In this document: in pieces, positions 10,001-17,879 of the stretch | How positions within the stretch are numbered: position 1 is the first letter of the stretch | Layout of the letters: each line of letters begins with the position of its first letter | From: an uncultured Roseobacter sp. | GTDB taxonomy: Bacteria; Pseudomonadota; Alphaproteobacteria; Rhodobacterales; Rhodobacteraceae | Length of the DNA stretch: 64,000 bases | Assembly (NCBI RefSeq): GCF_947495025.1 | Contig: NZ_CANLXG010000001.1 | Span: 1,116,001-1,180,000 of the forward strand | Direction: 5' to 3' | The notes under the pieces: generated by a model | What the model was told of the DNA's origin: nothing | What the model saw: only the letters and a program-made list of their open reading frames with translations | The model's database searches: none | Translations under genes and position numbers: made by a program

Positions 10001-11412
10001 TCTGTGGTGATGGTCACGTCCGAGCCTGCATTCAGAACGGACAGGATGGAATTACGACGGATCAGAAAGTCGCCGGCGCCCGCCGGCGGGTTGTTTACGC
10101 CCGCCACGACATCCGCTCCACTGTTCACGATGTTGACGTTGCGCGGATCGAGAAGCCACTGGCCCCCCTGGCCGAGCGAAACCTGAGCGTTTTCGCCGAT
10201 ATCAAGATTGATCCGGCCGGATGTTTCTAAAAAACCACCCGATATCGTACCGGTTGCGGAGACCATGCCGTCAAACCATGTGGACTGATCCGCCCAGACC
10301 ACGACCCTGCCACCCGGGCCGGAAGCCCCGTCTGCCGAAATCTCTGCGCCGTTTCTGACACGGGTTTCGGCCGCCCGGCGCAGAGGTCCGCTGCCCTTCA
10401 CATCGCCGCCTATCAGGATCTCACCGCCCGCTGCAGCGCCGTCCGCAGACAGGACAGCAGAGGCACTGATGTCGATCGTTTCGCCCAGCACCCAGATGCT
10501 GCCACCACTGGCCTTGTCAGATGATGCATCGGCTTTTCCGGCAACCCGGACAGCGCCGCCGCCCCGGCCGACCAGACGGATGCTGCCGCCACTGCGGGAC
10601 CCGGATGCAGCCCGGATCACACCCGAGGTATTGATAACGCTGTCGAGGGCGCCGGCGGCACCACCGGCCGTCAGCAACACCTGGCCGCCGGACGCATTTA
10701 TGGTTCCGGTATGTGACACGCGCCCGCCCTCAGGAGCGCCGTTCACTGCGATCTGAAACACCCCGTCACCAGACAGATCGATGGTGGTCTGTGTTCCCGA
10801 CGCCAGCGCAACAGTGCCCATATGTGCCATGATCACGCCGGCGTTCTCGACGTCGGTGCCAACCAGAGCTGCAAGGCCTGCGTCTCCGATGGTAAAGCTG
10901 CCCTCGTTCACCACCCGGGCGCCGGGGCGCTCGCCACCACCGATACGGTAGTTGCCGCTGTTCAGGAAATAGCCGGCATCAACGATCTGCGATGCCGCAA
11001 CCAGGCCGCCGGTATCGACACGCGCCGTACCGGTGAACAGAACACCTGCCGTGTTCTGGATGACAACCGTACCAGGTGCCGTGATTGTCCCTTCGATCAG
11101 GCTGGGCGACACGGACTGCACCCGGTTCAGCGTTGCGGAACTGCGGCCGGGCTGGTCAAAGACCACCGTATGGTCGCGCCCGACGTCAAAGCCCTGCCAG
11201 TCGATTACAGCCCGCTGTGTGGACTGCTGAATAACTGACTGTGATGCGGTCTTTGAAATCGTCGCAGCACCCGAAGCAACAACACCACCCTGAGGCGACT
11301 GCGCAGCAACCTGCGCCGTACTCAGCCAGAGAGATCCGGCCGCAAGTGCAGCAAGTGATGTGCCTGCGCGCAGGAACCCTGCAGGCGCAAACATCTGCCT
11401 ACGGTTATGCAT
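7015..11412 (-). CDS. TpsA exoprotein, filamentous haemagglutinin-like
   Basis: A 1465-residue secreted beta-helix protein and substrate of the downstream TpsB. ATG 11412 is preferred over an upstream start because GTGGAG lies eight bases ahead and gives a clean signal peptide ending about AQVAAQ. A TPS secretion domain follows (about 40-290), with the usual NPNG motif degenerate (NTAGVLF). The middle (about 490-870) is roughly 17 repeats of 22-23 residues of the form GGDLTI..TGDVTTNGNV, likely beta-helix rungs. Two MBG/YDG-type domains lie near 1150-1320. The only two cysteines I find are Cys1438 and Cys1452, near the C-terminus. Role could be adhesion, biofilm or contact-dependent; no toxin domain is evident. 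Confidence 0.93.
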   Translation of the reverse strand: MHNRRQMFAPAGFLRAGTSLAALAAGSLWLSTAQVAAQSPQGGVVASGAATISKTASQSVIQQSTQRAVIDWQGFDVGRDHTVVFDQPGRSSATLNRVQSVSPSLIEGTITAPGTVVIQNTAGVLFTGTARVDTGGLVAASQIVDAGYFLNSGNYRIGGGERPGARVVNEGSFTIGDAGLAALVGTDVENAGVIMAHMGTVALASGTQTTIDLSGDGVFQIAVNGAPEGGRVSHTGTINASGGQVLLTAGGAAGALDSVINTSGVIRAASGSRSGGSIRLVGRGGGAVRVAGKADASSDKASGGSIWVLGETIDISASAVLSADGAAAGGEILIGGDVKGSGPLRRAAETRVRNGAEISADGASGPGGRVVVWADQSTWFDGMVSATGTISGGFLETSGRINLDIGENAQVSLGQGGQWLLDPRNVNIVNSGADVVAGVNNPPAGAGDFLIRRNSILSVLNAGSDVTITTEQAGSTDDGNITLSSALRWNGAGSLTLDADAGIFINNSLQTRGAGDLTLAAGTDIVIQRDVQSRGTGDIQMTAGGNVTVNQNVQTRTTGNISIDAGGFVDLNRAVFSRGAGNVAIRADGTATVDRFQQNLGAGGYLIDAGDELVISQGIRSRGAGTVDLRAQNNVTANSGISSLQGGDLTILSRAGDVTVNSGVTTRQGGDLTIEAATGNVTTNGSISAREGGDLTIQTVTGDVTTDGNVATRGGGDLTIRTQTGDLAVSRSVTAHQGGAVTIETTTGNVTRNGNTETRNGGNLTIQSGTGTVEINGSAVARGGGDIALQAQTGDVTTNGNVTALDGGDIAIGTRVGDVEINRNVTTRNGGDVTLQTAMGDITINRNVVALGDGDLTVLAQSGDVIFGGSGANQVLRTQNGRMLLEATSGSVLLERTNTTNRNTQVFSDAGAIDVVAGTEIRLQGGTGTRQFARLGRTRDSSDISLTAPTVSILGGNGSNRGNAQVLAGADGSISIDADTLTVANGTGGARGQIQALGGATLDIDAGTQTWDGFVRGTGDTTLTGDITATVRPRFDLNDGSDFTLASGSFGSANQRLDVRTAADSGAGGIIRIGGPVEARTVLLETDAGVRIDSGARITGTAGGTPVVVAAGASFRNDAGSDVLQTTAAGSRWLLYIDTFAGLTGTEPASGQFDLYNRPYASTPPGSLGAFTGNRIVYGEQPTLTFTATSLTKTYGEDVTASLGFSVSGLRSGDSEATALTAPASVTSAGADASAPVAGSPFTISMAATASDQGYNVVTNDGTLTINPAALTIAANDASRDVGEANPVFTETITGFVPGETLADLSGTLTLTTPATLASPAGIFAITPAGVSSDNYAITFVDGALTVGTLLPEGFAASDLTEAGAIGERRAGLRAYPLTPGDAAFRTTERDAPLAQADPFALTYSLGEVVTFAQAGDTGSQGFVPAAGGLDEDASGDCGVAANIGTAPRAGCVPVVRAESYWDRR
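8810..9945. repeat. Tandem 66-69-bp repeats inside tpsA
   Basis: About 17 degenerate in-frame repeats coding for 22-23-residue beta-helix rungs. Those nearer the 3' end of the gene (8810-9480) are more alike and start GGDLTI or GGNLTI; those nearer the 5' end start GAGDL or GTGDI. They diverge at base level, so they are old duplications and not recent slippage. Confidence 0.8.
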
Positions 11413-11638
11413 ACCAATACTCCACAAACCCGCATCGGATTGATTACTCGTAAATCTAATAAAATTTTACTCAACATAGAAAAGAACTGAAGTTCCGGCG
11501 AGTGTCGAATATGCAATAGGTTAATGGCAGAATGGCCATAAATGCCGGATCAGATGCGGGTTTTTGCCTGTGTTTCGCCCTTTTCAGGGCCAGGTCCGGC
11601 GACGGGGCCAACCCTGCGGTGATCGCAGGAGCTGTCGT

Positions 11639-12664
11639 TCAGAGACCACCCGGCGCGGCAAGGGAGCCGCGCAGACACACATGCGTTTCCAGAAGAGCAG
11701 TCTTTCCACTGGTTCCGTGCTGCACCATGCTCATCAGTGCCTGTGCCGCCTTCCGGCCCATTTCCCGGTGGGGTACATGTACCGTCGTCAGGGAAGGTGA
11801 CAGGATACCTGCCAGCTCGATATCGTCAAATCCCGTGACGGAGACATCATGCGGTACGCATACCCCCATTTCCCGGGCAGCTTTGAGAGCGCCGGCGGCC
11901 AGCACGTCGTTGCCGCACATGACCGCTGTGGGGCGGTCAGCGGCATGCATAAGTGTTGCGAAAGCGTCTGCGCCGTTTGCAATATCATAGGGTGTTTCGA
12001 CCACAGTCACGCAGTTCTCAGCCAGCCCTGCTCCGGCCACCGCGTCGCGGATACCCTCAACCCGCCGTCGCGCCCGGTCATTGCCGCTCGTTATGCCAGA
12101 AATTACCCCTATGCGCTGGTGGCCAAGCGCCAGGACTTCCTCTGCCAGAGCCTGCATTGCTCTGCGGTTGTCGAAACCCACTGACGGCAGAGCGCCTTTT
12201 TCCTCGAAACTCCAGGCCGCAAGCGCCGGTGTTCCCTGCTTCTCAAGGTATTCCGCCACGGTCTCTGTCCGGTCGTGTCCGATAAGCAGAAGACCGTCAG
12301 CCCCGCGCGCAATCAGCGCGCGGATCTGCTCTTCCTCGATCTGCGGATCATAGGCAGAACTGGACACTAGCAGCGTGTAACCCCGCGCCCGGAGCTCTTC
12401 CTGAAAGGCCTGAAGACCACGCGCAAAGATCGCATTTTCCATCGTTGGGATCACAGCGCCGATGGTGTAGGTGCGCTTCGCAGCCATCGCCCGCGCACCA
12501 AAATTCGGCGTATAGCCAAGCTGATGCACGACCTCCAGCACACGCTTGCGCGTATGCTCTACCACCTGCTCCGGAGAGTTCAGGCACCTTGATACGGTCG
12601 CCGTAGAGACGCCTGCGGTTTTCGCGACATCATAGAGTGTAGGAACGGACCGGTTTGACGTCAC
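11639..12664 (-). CDS. LacI-family transcriptional regulator
   Basis: About 341 residues: a helix-turn-helix (PTLYDVAKTAGVSTATVS) directly at the N-terminus, the hinge region, then a periplasmic-binding-like effector domain. GTG 12664 is chosen since it places the HTH where LacI proteins have it; a TTG at 12733 would add 23 atypical residues. It is divergent from the TRAP operon, and a double palindrome lies between them, so it probably represses that operon and itself, responding to a sugar or sugar acid (inference). Confidence 0.9.
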   Translation of the reverse strand: MTSNRSVPTLYDVAKTAGVSTATVSRCLNSPEQVVEHTRKRVLEVVHQLGYTPNFGARAMAAKRTYTIGAVIPTMENAIFARGLQAFQEELRARGYTLLVSSSAYDPQIEEEQIRALIARGADGLLLIGHDRTETVAEYLEKQGTPALAAWSFEEKGALPSVGFDNRRAMQALAEEVLALGHQRIGVISGITSGNDRARRRVEGIRDAVAGAGLAENCVTVVETPYDIANGADAFATLMHAADRPTAVMCGNDVLAAGALKAAREMGVCVPHDVSVTGFDDIELAGILSPSLTTVHVPHREMGRKAAQALMSMVQHGTSGKTALLETHVCLRGSLAAPGGL

Positions 12665-12802
12665 CTGAGGCCACCCGTGCGGATTATTGATCCAATCAGT
12701 CTCATAAATGCAGTATGCAGGAAATCCGGCCAAAGTAAATCACCGGGTGTATGCCACCTTCTGCGCCGGTTTCAAACAGCACCACGCAATCAGGGCGCAA
12801 AA

Positions 12803-12839
12803 TGTAAGCCGTTGCATTAAGTTAATGTAACGGCTTACA
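12803..12839. promoter_or_regulatory. Double LacI-type operator forming a 37-bp inverted repeat
   Basis: Two 14-bp LacI-like sites, TGTAAGCCGTTGCA (12803-12816) and TGTAACGGCTTACA (12826-12839), face each other. Together they make an inverted repeat with 18-base arms around a single G and only one mismatch. The first site alone is an imperfect palindrome, the second has perfect 5-base arms. It sits between the LacI gene and the small TRAP-associated gene, 38 bases before the latter's start. No T-run follows, so it is not a terminator. Confidence 0.75.
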
Positions 12840-12876
12840 GTAATTCACGGAACCGATTCTGTACGGGGGGTTTTTC

Positions 12877-13062
12877 ATGTTTCTTGGCGCGTCTGCTGTG
12901 GTCTTTGCGATATTCGCAGTGAACGTTGCGATGGGAGCATTCACAGGAAATGCCTTCATGGGAGACGTCCAGGAAATGCTGGTTCTGTTTGCCGCGTCGA
13001 TACTGTTCGTCGTGGCCATTCTCAAAAAAGAAGCTGACCGAAAAAACAAAGACGGCAGCTGA
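12877..13062 (+). CDS. Small two-helix membrane protein leading the TRAP operon
   Basis: A 61-residue protein with two hydrophobic segments (about 4-24 and 33-50) and a Lys-rich tail ending KKEADRKNKDGS. A G-run (GGGGGG) six bases ahead of the ATG serves as ribosome binding site. It ends 22 bases before the TTG of the TRAP binding protein and begins just after the LacI operator, so it should be the first cistron. I recognise no family. It could be an accessory subunit of the TRAP permease, but that is only suggested by position. Confidence 0.65.
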   Translation: MFLGASAVVFAIFAVNVAMGAFTGNAFMGDVQEMLVLFAASILFVVAILKKEADRKNKDGS

Positions 13063-13084
13063 GTGTCCAACGGGAGGACGAAGA

Positions 13085-14233
13085 TTGGATAACGAACGCA
13101 AAGAACTGGCCTCAGCTGAGCGCCGCAACTTTCTGAAGCTTGCAACCACCGGCAGTTTCACCGCAGCGCTGGTTGCCGGTGCTGCCGGCACACTCTGGTC
13201 GACAGAGGCCGCGGCCCAGACAGCCAACGAAGAGCGTGACCGGGAAAAGGCAGCCGAACACATCATGACAGTGGCCACGGCCTATGTGCTGGGCGCGTCT
13301 CGCAGCTACCCCATTATGCAACTGGATCTGAAAGAAAACATCCAGAACGCAACCAACGGAAAAATCTATGTCAAACTGGCACCCGGCGGCCAGCTGGGTG
13401 CAGGCGGTTCGCTGGTGCAGAAGGTTCAGGGTGGTACCATTCAGGCGGCCCAGCACTCGCTGTCGAACTTTGCACCCTTCGCCTCGACCGTTGACCTGAT
13501 CAACATGCCCTATCTGTGCGGATCCAACCAGCGGTTTACCAATCTTGTGACATCGGACTACTGGAACAGCCAGGTGCATCCGGGTGTCGAGGCCGCAGGC
13601 TTCAAGGCTCTGTTCTATGTCAACATCGATCCGCGTGTTGTCGCCGTGCGCAAGGGCGGTGCGGGCGCAGTGCTCAGCCCAGGTGATCTGTCTGGTGTGA
13701 AGTTCCGCGTACCGGGATCAAAAATGCTGCAACAGTATTACCGTATGGTCGGCGCCAACCCAACACCGGTGGCATGGGGTGAGACACCTTCGGCGATCAA
13801 GCAGGGCGTTGCTGATGCGCTGGATCCATCCGTTGGCGCGCTTTATGTCTTTGGGTTCAAAGACATCCTGAGCCATGTGACCTTCACCCAGGCGGTGCCG
13901 GACAGTCAGGTCTATTCCTGTAATCTGGAATGGTTTAACAGCCTGCCCGCCGACGTGCAGGAAGGTGTGATGTGGGGGTCAGAGATGACCGCGCACCAGA
14001 ACCTGTCCAAAGTACCGTCCGCACGGGCCTATGCGATGTCAGAGCTGGCGAAATCCGGTGTGCAGTTCCACGCGCTGAGCAGTGATCAGCTGGCCGAGTG
14101 GCAGGACGCAGGCGGCTACCAGCGGTCCGAATGGGACCCCTTCAAAACAGAGCTCGCCGGATCAATGGACGCCTTTGCAAAGCTGGAAGAAGCAGCAGGC
14201 ACGCAAGGCAAATATTACGTCCACGACGCGTAA
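13085..14233 (+). CDS. dctP: TRAP transporter substrate-binding protein (DctP family, Tat-exported)
   Basis: About 382 residues, a periplasmic DctP-type solute receptor. The start is a TTG, chosen because GGGAGG lies seven bases ahead and the N-terminus then carries a twin-arginine signal (AERRNFLKLATTG) with a cleavage region near TEAAAQ. Tat export of TRAP receptors is known and implies folding before export. The ligand is not readable; the LacI neighbour points to a sugar acid or similar. A strong terminator follows, which would let this gene be expressed above the permease genes. Confidence 0.9.
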   Translation: MDNERKELASAERRNFLKLATTGSFTAALVAGAAGTLWSTEAAAQTANEERDREKAAEHIMTVATAYVLGASRSYPIMQLDLKENIQNATNGKIYVKLAPGGQLGAGGSLVQKVQGGTIQAAQHSLSNFAPFASTVDLINMPYLCGSNQRFTNLVTSDYWNSQVHPGVEAAGFKALFYVNIDPRVVAVRKGGAGAVLSPGDLSGVKFRVPGSKMLQQYYRMVGANPTPVAWGETPSAIKQGVADALDPSVGALYVFGFKDILSHVTFTQAVPDSQVYSCNLEWFNSLPADVQEGVMWGSEMTAHQNLSKVPSARAYAMSELAKSGVQFHALSSDQLAEWQDAGGYQRSEWDPFKTELAGSMDAFAKLEEAAGTQGKYYVHDA

Positions 14234-14242
14234 CTTACTCAG

Positions 14243-14266
14243 CGGGCACCTTCGGGTGCCCGTTTT
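14243..14266 (+). terminator. Rho-independent terminator/attenuator after dctP
   Basis: An eight-base stem CGGGCACC / GGTGCCCG with a stable TTCG loop and a TTTT tail, ten bases after the dctP stop and 75 bases before dctQ. Within the TRAP gene set it probably acts as a partial terminator. Confidence 0.85.
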
Positions 14267-14340
14267 CCGTTCACCTTTGATGTTATGCCCGGCGCCCTGC
14301 CGGAACAGGTGAACTGCACTCAATCACAACCGGATGCCCT

Positions 14341-14853
14341 ATGGATATTCTGCGCAGAATTGACCGCGACGCCGAACGCTGGCTGCTCCTCACTTTTTAC
14401 GTGATGCTTGTCATTACGATGGCAATTGAGGTGCTGCGGCGTGAAATCTTTGCCTATTCGTCGATCTGGGGCGAAGAGATCGTCAGGTATTCGTTTATCT
14501 ACCTCGCCTGGATCGGAGCTGCTGCGGCTGTCAAGGAGCGCGCGCACATCAGGATTGACGTGCTGATGCACTATCTGCCGCCGCGCGCCAAGGCTCTGCT
14601 CTATATCTTCGGCGATCTGGTGATGTTCACTGTCGCCGTGATCGCGCTCTACTGGTCGCTGGAGACGGTGCACGTCTCTGCAAAGTTTGGCTCTGTCACC
14701 GATGGCCTGCGCGTCTCCAAGGTCTGGTTTCTGATGGCTGTTCCTGCGGGTTTCATCCTGATGGTCTGGCGTCTTCTGCAGTCTTTCCTGCGCGATTTCC
14801 GTGCGCTCCGGGACGGTACCCCCGTCTTCGAGGGCGACAAGCTGTTTGACTGA
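14341..14853 (+). CDS. dctQ: TRAP transporter small permease (DctQ family)
   Basis: A 170-residue inner-membrane protein with four predicted helices (about 16-34, 48-66, 84-104 and 126-145), as is usual for DctQ. The stretch SIWGEEIVRYSFIYLAWIGA is typical of the family. It ends eleven bases before dctM. The ribosome binding site is weak, which fits expression below that of dctP. Confidence 0.92.
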   Translation: MDILRRIDRDAERWLLLTFYVMLVITMAIEVLRREIFAYSSIWGEEIVRYSFIYLAWIGAAAAVKERAHIRIDVLMHYLPPRAKALLYIFGDLVMFTVAVIALYWSLETVHVSAKFGSVTDGLRVSKVWFLMAVPAGFILMVWRLLQSFLRDFRALRDGTPVFEGDKLFD

Positions 14854-14864
14854 GGAGAGACAGA

Positions 14865-16193
14865 ATGCTTTGGAATACCCTCAATCAGACCGTCGAGCTG
14901 GGATGGGACTTTTATGTTCCCGTCATCATGTTTGTCGTACTTATTGCACTTGCTGTTCCCGTCTGGGCGGCTATCGGTTCTGCTGCAATCGTTATGCTGG
15001 TCATGTCCGGCGACCTGCCGCTGAGCCTCGTGGGCGAAAGCCTATTTGCGGGCATTGATGCCTTTGCGCTGACGGCCGTACCGCTCTTTATTCTCACCGG
15101 CGACGTGCTGGTGCGGACCGGCCTCTCGCGCAAATTTCTCGACGTGGCCGAGGCACTGACATGCTTTGCCAAAGGCGGCTTCGGTTCTGCGACCGTGCTT
15201 GTCTGCGGGATGTTTGCCGCGATCTCCGGATCGGATGCTGCGGGTGCCGCCGCCGTGGGCCGCATGACAATCGACCGCCTCGTGGAAAGCGGCTATCCCC
15301 GCCCCTATGCCTGTGCGCTCGTGGCCGCAGGCGCCTGTACGGGCATCCTGATCCCGCCGTCCATCGCCTATATCATCATCGGCCTTGTGCTTGGCATATC
15401 CGCATCGACACTCTTTCTCGCCGCGCTCATTCCGGGCCTGGCTATCCTGATATCGATCCTCGCAACCAATATCGTCATGAACCGGCTCTATGGCTGGGAA
15501 GGTGGCGGTAACATGTCCTTTGGCGAATGGATCGGAAACCTGGGCCGCGCGCTCAGATCCGGCTGGTATGCGTTCATCGTGCCCGGCATCATTTTCTACG
15601 GCATCTTTTCCGGCCGGCTCACCCCGACCGAAGCCGGCGCCACCGCCGTCGTCGTAACAATCATTATGGGTTTTATTCTGGGTACGCTCAGGTTTGCGGA
15701 TTTCCCGGCAATGCTCGTCAGTTCGGCAAAGGTAAATGGCGTCATTCTTCCCATCATCGCGTTCTCCGCACCACTGGCCGAAGCGCTTGCCATTATGGGG
15801 GTACCACAGGGCTTCGTGACCTCTGTGACATCACTGACCGACGATCCGGCCATGCTTATTCTTCTGATGATCTGCATACTGATTGCCGCAGGGTGCGTTA
15901 TGGAAACCACGCCCAACATTGTGATCCTTGCGCCGATCCTCAAGCCACTGGCGGACAACATCGGCATGAACGAAATCCAGTTCTGCATAATGATGATCAC
16001 TGCGCTTGGTGTCGGCTTCATCACACCGCCGCTGGGTCTGAACCTTTTTGTCGTATCGGGGATTACGGGCGAGTCTATTCTGAAAATCGCTTACCGGGCT
16101 GTTCCGTTCGTACTTTTCATGCTGCTTGTAACCCTGCTGATCGCATATGTTCCTGCACTTTCGACGAGCCTTTTGCCCGAGATTTATCAGTAG
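14865..16193 (+). CDS. dctM: TRAP transporter large permease (DctM family)
   Basis: A 442-residue, roughly 12-helix membrane subunit that carries out sodium-coupled substrate movement in TRAP transporters. Family signatures include the early PLFILTGDVLVRTGLSRK and the motif GITGESILKIAYRAVPF near the end, with GVGFITPPLGLNLFVVSG before it. GAGGAGA precedes the ATG. It completes the dctP-dctQ-dctM set. Confidence 0.95.
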   Translation: MLWNTLNQTVELGWDFYVPVIMFVVLIALAVPVWAAIGSAAIVMLVMSGDLPLSLVGESLFAGIDAFALTAVPLFILTGDVLVRTGLSRKFLDVAEALTCFAKGGFGSATVLVCGMFAAISGSDAAGAAAVGRMTIDRLVESGYPRPYACALVAAGACTGILIPPSIAYIIIGLVLGISASTLFLAALIPGLAILISILATNIVMNRLYGWEGGGNMSFGEWIGNLGRALRSGWYAFIVPGIIFYGIFSGRLTPTEAGATAVVVTIIMGFILGTLRFADFPAMLVSSAKVNGVILPIIAFSAPLAEALAIMGVPQGFVTSVTSLTDDPAMLILLMICILIAAGCVMETTPNIVILAPILKPLADNIGMNEIQFCIMMITALGVGFITPPLGLNLFVVSGITGESILKIAYRAVPFVLFMLLVTLLIAYVPALSTSLLPEIYQ

Positions 16194-16201
16194 CCGCGCA
16201 T

Positions 16202-16215
16202 TTGACACGCATCAA
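16202..16215 (+). promoter_or_regulatory. FNR/FnrL-type box before the stress-protein gene
   Basis: TTGAC-ACGC-ATCAA matches the FNR consensus TTGAT-N4-ATCAA in nine of ten positions. A possible -10 (TATGCT, 16237-16242) implies a start near 16249, placing the box centre (16208.5) about 41 bases upstream, the normal class II activator position. Oxygen-limited induction of the usp gene is the likely result. Confidence 0.7.
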
Positions 16216-16310
16216 AGCGACGACAGGACGCGGGGCTATGCTATATACGCATTACCCGGCCCGGTGCGGTCTGGTGCAAACGGCGCAAAACGCGCAGGAC
16301 GGAGGACTGA

Positions 16311-16721
16311 ATGTACAAGACAATAATTGTGCCCATGGCACTGGACCACGGGCTGTCGCCACAATCGCTTCAGATTGCGCGCGCCCTGCTGGCCCCGGGT
16401 GGGTCCATCACCGCTCTGCACGTCTATGAAGCGCCGGAAGGCACAGTCAGTGCCTACGTTGACGAAGAAACGATGCGCGAGGCCTATCAGAAAGCGACCG
16501 ACCGCCTGAACGAGAAAGTGCATGGTATTGAAGGGGTAACGCCCGTCATTACCAAAGGGCACTCCGCCCGCACGATCATCGACTTTGCAAATTCCGGCAA
16601 GGCAGAGTGTATCGTAATGGGATCACACAAACCCGGAATCCGTGATTATTTCCTGGGCTCAACGGCCTCTCACGTCGTGCGTCACGCCCAATGCGCGGTG
16701 CATGTCCACAGAGGGTCCTGA
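16311..16721 (+). CDS. Universal stress protein (UspA family)
   Basis: A 136-residue single-domain Usp. It starts YKTIIVPM and carries the ATP-binding pattern G-x2-G-x9-G-(S/T) in the form MGSHKPGIRDYFLGST near residues 104-119, so it should be an ATP-binding type. GGAGG sits seven bases before the ATG. The FNR box upstream suggests a role under low oxygen, as known for several Usp genes in related bacteria. It runs convergent to the next regulator gene. Confidence 0.93.
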   Translation: MYKTIIVPMALDHGLSPQSLQIARALLAPGGSITALHVYEAPEGTVSAYVDEETMREAYQKATDRLNEKVHGIEGVTPVITKGHSARTIIDFANSGKAECIVMGSHKPGIRDYFLGSTASHVVRHAQCAVHVHRGS

Positions 16722-16761
16722 ACCGGCGCGGCACGAGGTTTCACCAAAAACGCCCGCTCTG

Positions 16762-17427
16762 TCAGTTCTGAAATACCGGGACTGTAAAATGAGCGGGAAA
16801 AACAGCATGCAGATAGGCCCGTACCTGCTGCCTTCCGAGGTGCCGGTCAAACTGGTCCGGGGCCATCAGAATGTTCAGCCACAGACCGTCATAAAGACCT
16901 TCGAGGGTGCGCGCGATTACATCGGCCGGGATCGAGCAATAACCACCCTCTGCAATAATCGCGTCACAAAGATCAGCGGAAACGGCCAACCGTTCGTTGT
17001 CAAACTCGTCAATGAGGTCACGGTACTCAGAACGCCTGCCTGCCGCGCCAAAAAAGGCATACCAGACCGCCAGCTTCCGGCGCTTGCAGATCCGGCGGTC
17101 AAAGTGCGCATCGGCAATCGCGAGCAATCTGTCCGCGGCACTCAGACCCGCGCGCCTGTGCGCGCGTCGCCAGTGTTCCTCGTGTTCGCGCGCGAGAAAC
17201 AGCAGTGTCTCCTGAAAAAGTTTCTGCTTGCTTTCGAAATGGAAATTTACCAGCCCGACTGACAGTCCTGCAATTTCGGTAATCGAGGACATGGTGGTGT
17301 TGGCGATACCCAGCTTCGCGACAGAGCGGATCGTTGCATCGATCAGCTGTTCCCGCCTGATCTCGCGCACCGTTGACTTCCGCAACGGGGCAATACCTGT
17401 AGCGCCATTGCTCTGATCCTCGACCAT
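16762..17427 (-). CDS. TetR-family regulator, BetI-like
   Basis: A 221-residue regulator with an N-terminal helix-turn-helix (TTMSSITEIAGLSVGLVNFHF) and a C-terminal domain of the BetI type, seen in VIARTLEGLYDGLWLNILM. BetI controls choline and betaine genes in many bacteria, but none are present here, so the ligand is unknown. The first 18 residues before the conserved region are extra. Upstream is a gene-poor stretch with no neighbour on the same strand. Confidence 0.88.
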   Translation of the reverse strand: MVEDQSNGATGIAPLRKSTVREIRREQLIDATIRSVAKLGIANTTMSSITEIAGLSVGLVNFHFESKQKLFQETLLFLAREHEEHWRRAHRRAGLSAADRLLAIADAHFDRRICKRRKLAVWYAFFGAAGRRSEYRDLIDEFDNERLAVSADLCDAIIAEGGYCSIPADVIARTLEGLYDGLWLNILMAPDQFDRHLGRQQVRAYLHAVFPAHFTVPVFQN

Positions 17428-17879
17428 ACCGGAGCGTCTTTCCGTTTGTTTCTGCAGGATAACTCTGTCCTCACGCAGCCTGTGTCACAAGCATTAAGAA
17501 AAGAAATTTTCAAAGATTTTTCTGAAAGTGCGATCAGTGGCGCAACGCCCTGTCTGAATGCTCTTGACCCGATCTGACAGGAAGACCCGGTGCGTCAGAT
17601 TTACGAAACACAGCATGTCGGGACGCCCGTTACACCCATGGGCGGGCCCGACGTTGTGGCGGTTCGGCTCATTGTCTGAGAGGTCGGAAAAGGCAACATC
17701 CGGATTATTCCCTGCGACCTTGCGCAGGCTGATGTCGCTCAGATCAGTTTGCCGGTCACAAAATGCGCCGGTTGGGCGTAGTCCAGGAACAGGGCGCGCG
17801 AAAACGGATCCTGCGTCCACGGCGTCAGGACGCTCAGATCCCCTCCGCCTTCTGCTGTGAAGGCCCCAGGGCAGCTCAG
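17428..17879. other. 452-bp stretch without a convincing gene
   Basis: Between the BetI-like regulator and the mtlK-like gene. On the minus strand, in frame with the mtlK-like stop, 46 more codons stay open (17879-17742) before a TGA, including a protein-like run (TPWTQDPFSRALFLDY) but no start codon. This may be the decayed end of a former gene. Further on, a 108-codon frame (17494-17820, minus) lacks a ribosome site and family features. Close to the regulator the sequence is AT-richer and probably holds its promoter. Confidence 0.5.

Noticed and set aside
12803..12839. Large inverted repeat read as a transcription terminator
   Set aside because: No T-run on either side and it lies between two divergent genes, so operators fit better.
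17494..17820. A 108-codon minus-strand frame as a gene
   Set aside because: No ribosome binding site, no family likeness, and low-complexity mixed composition.
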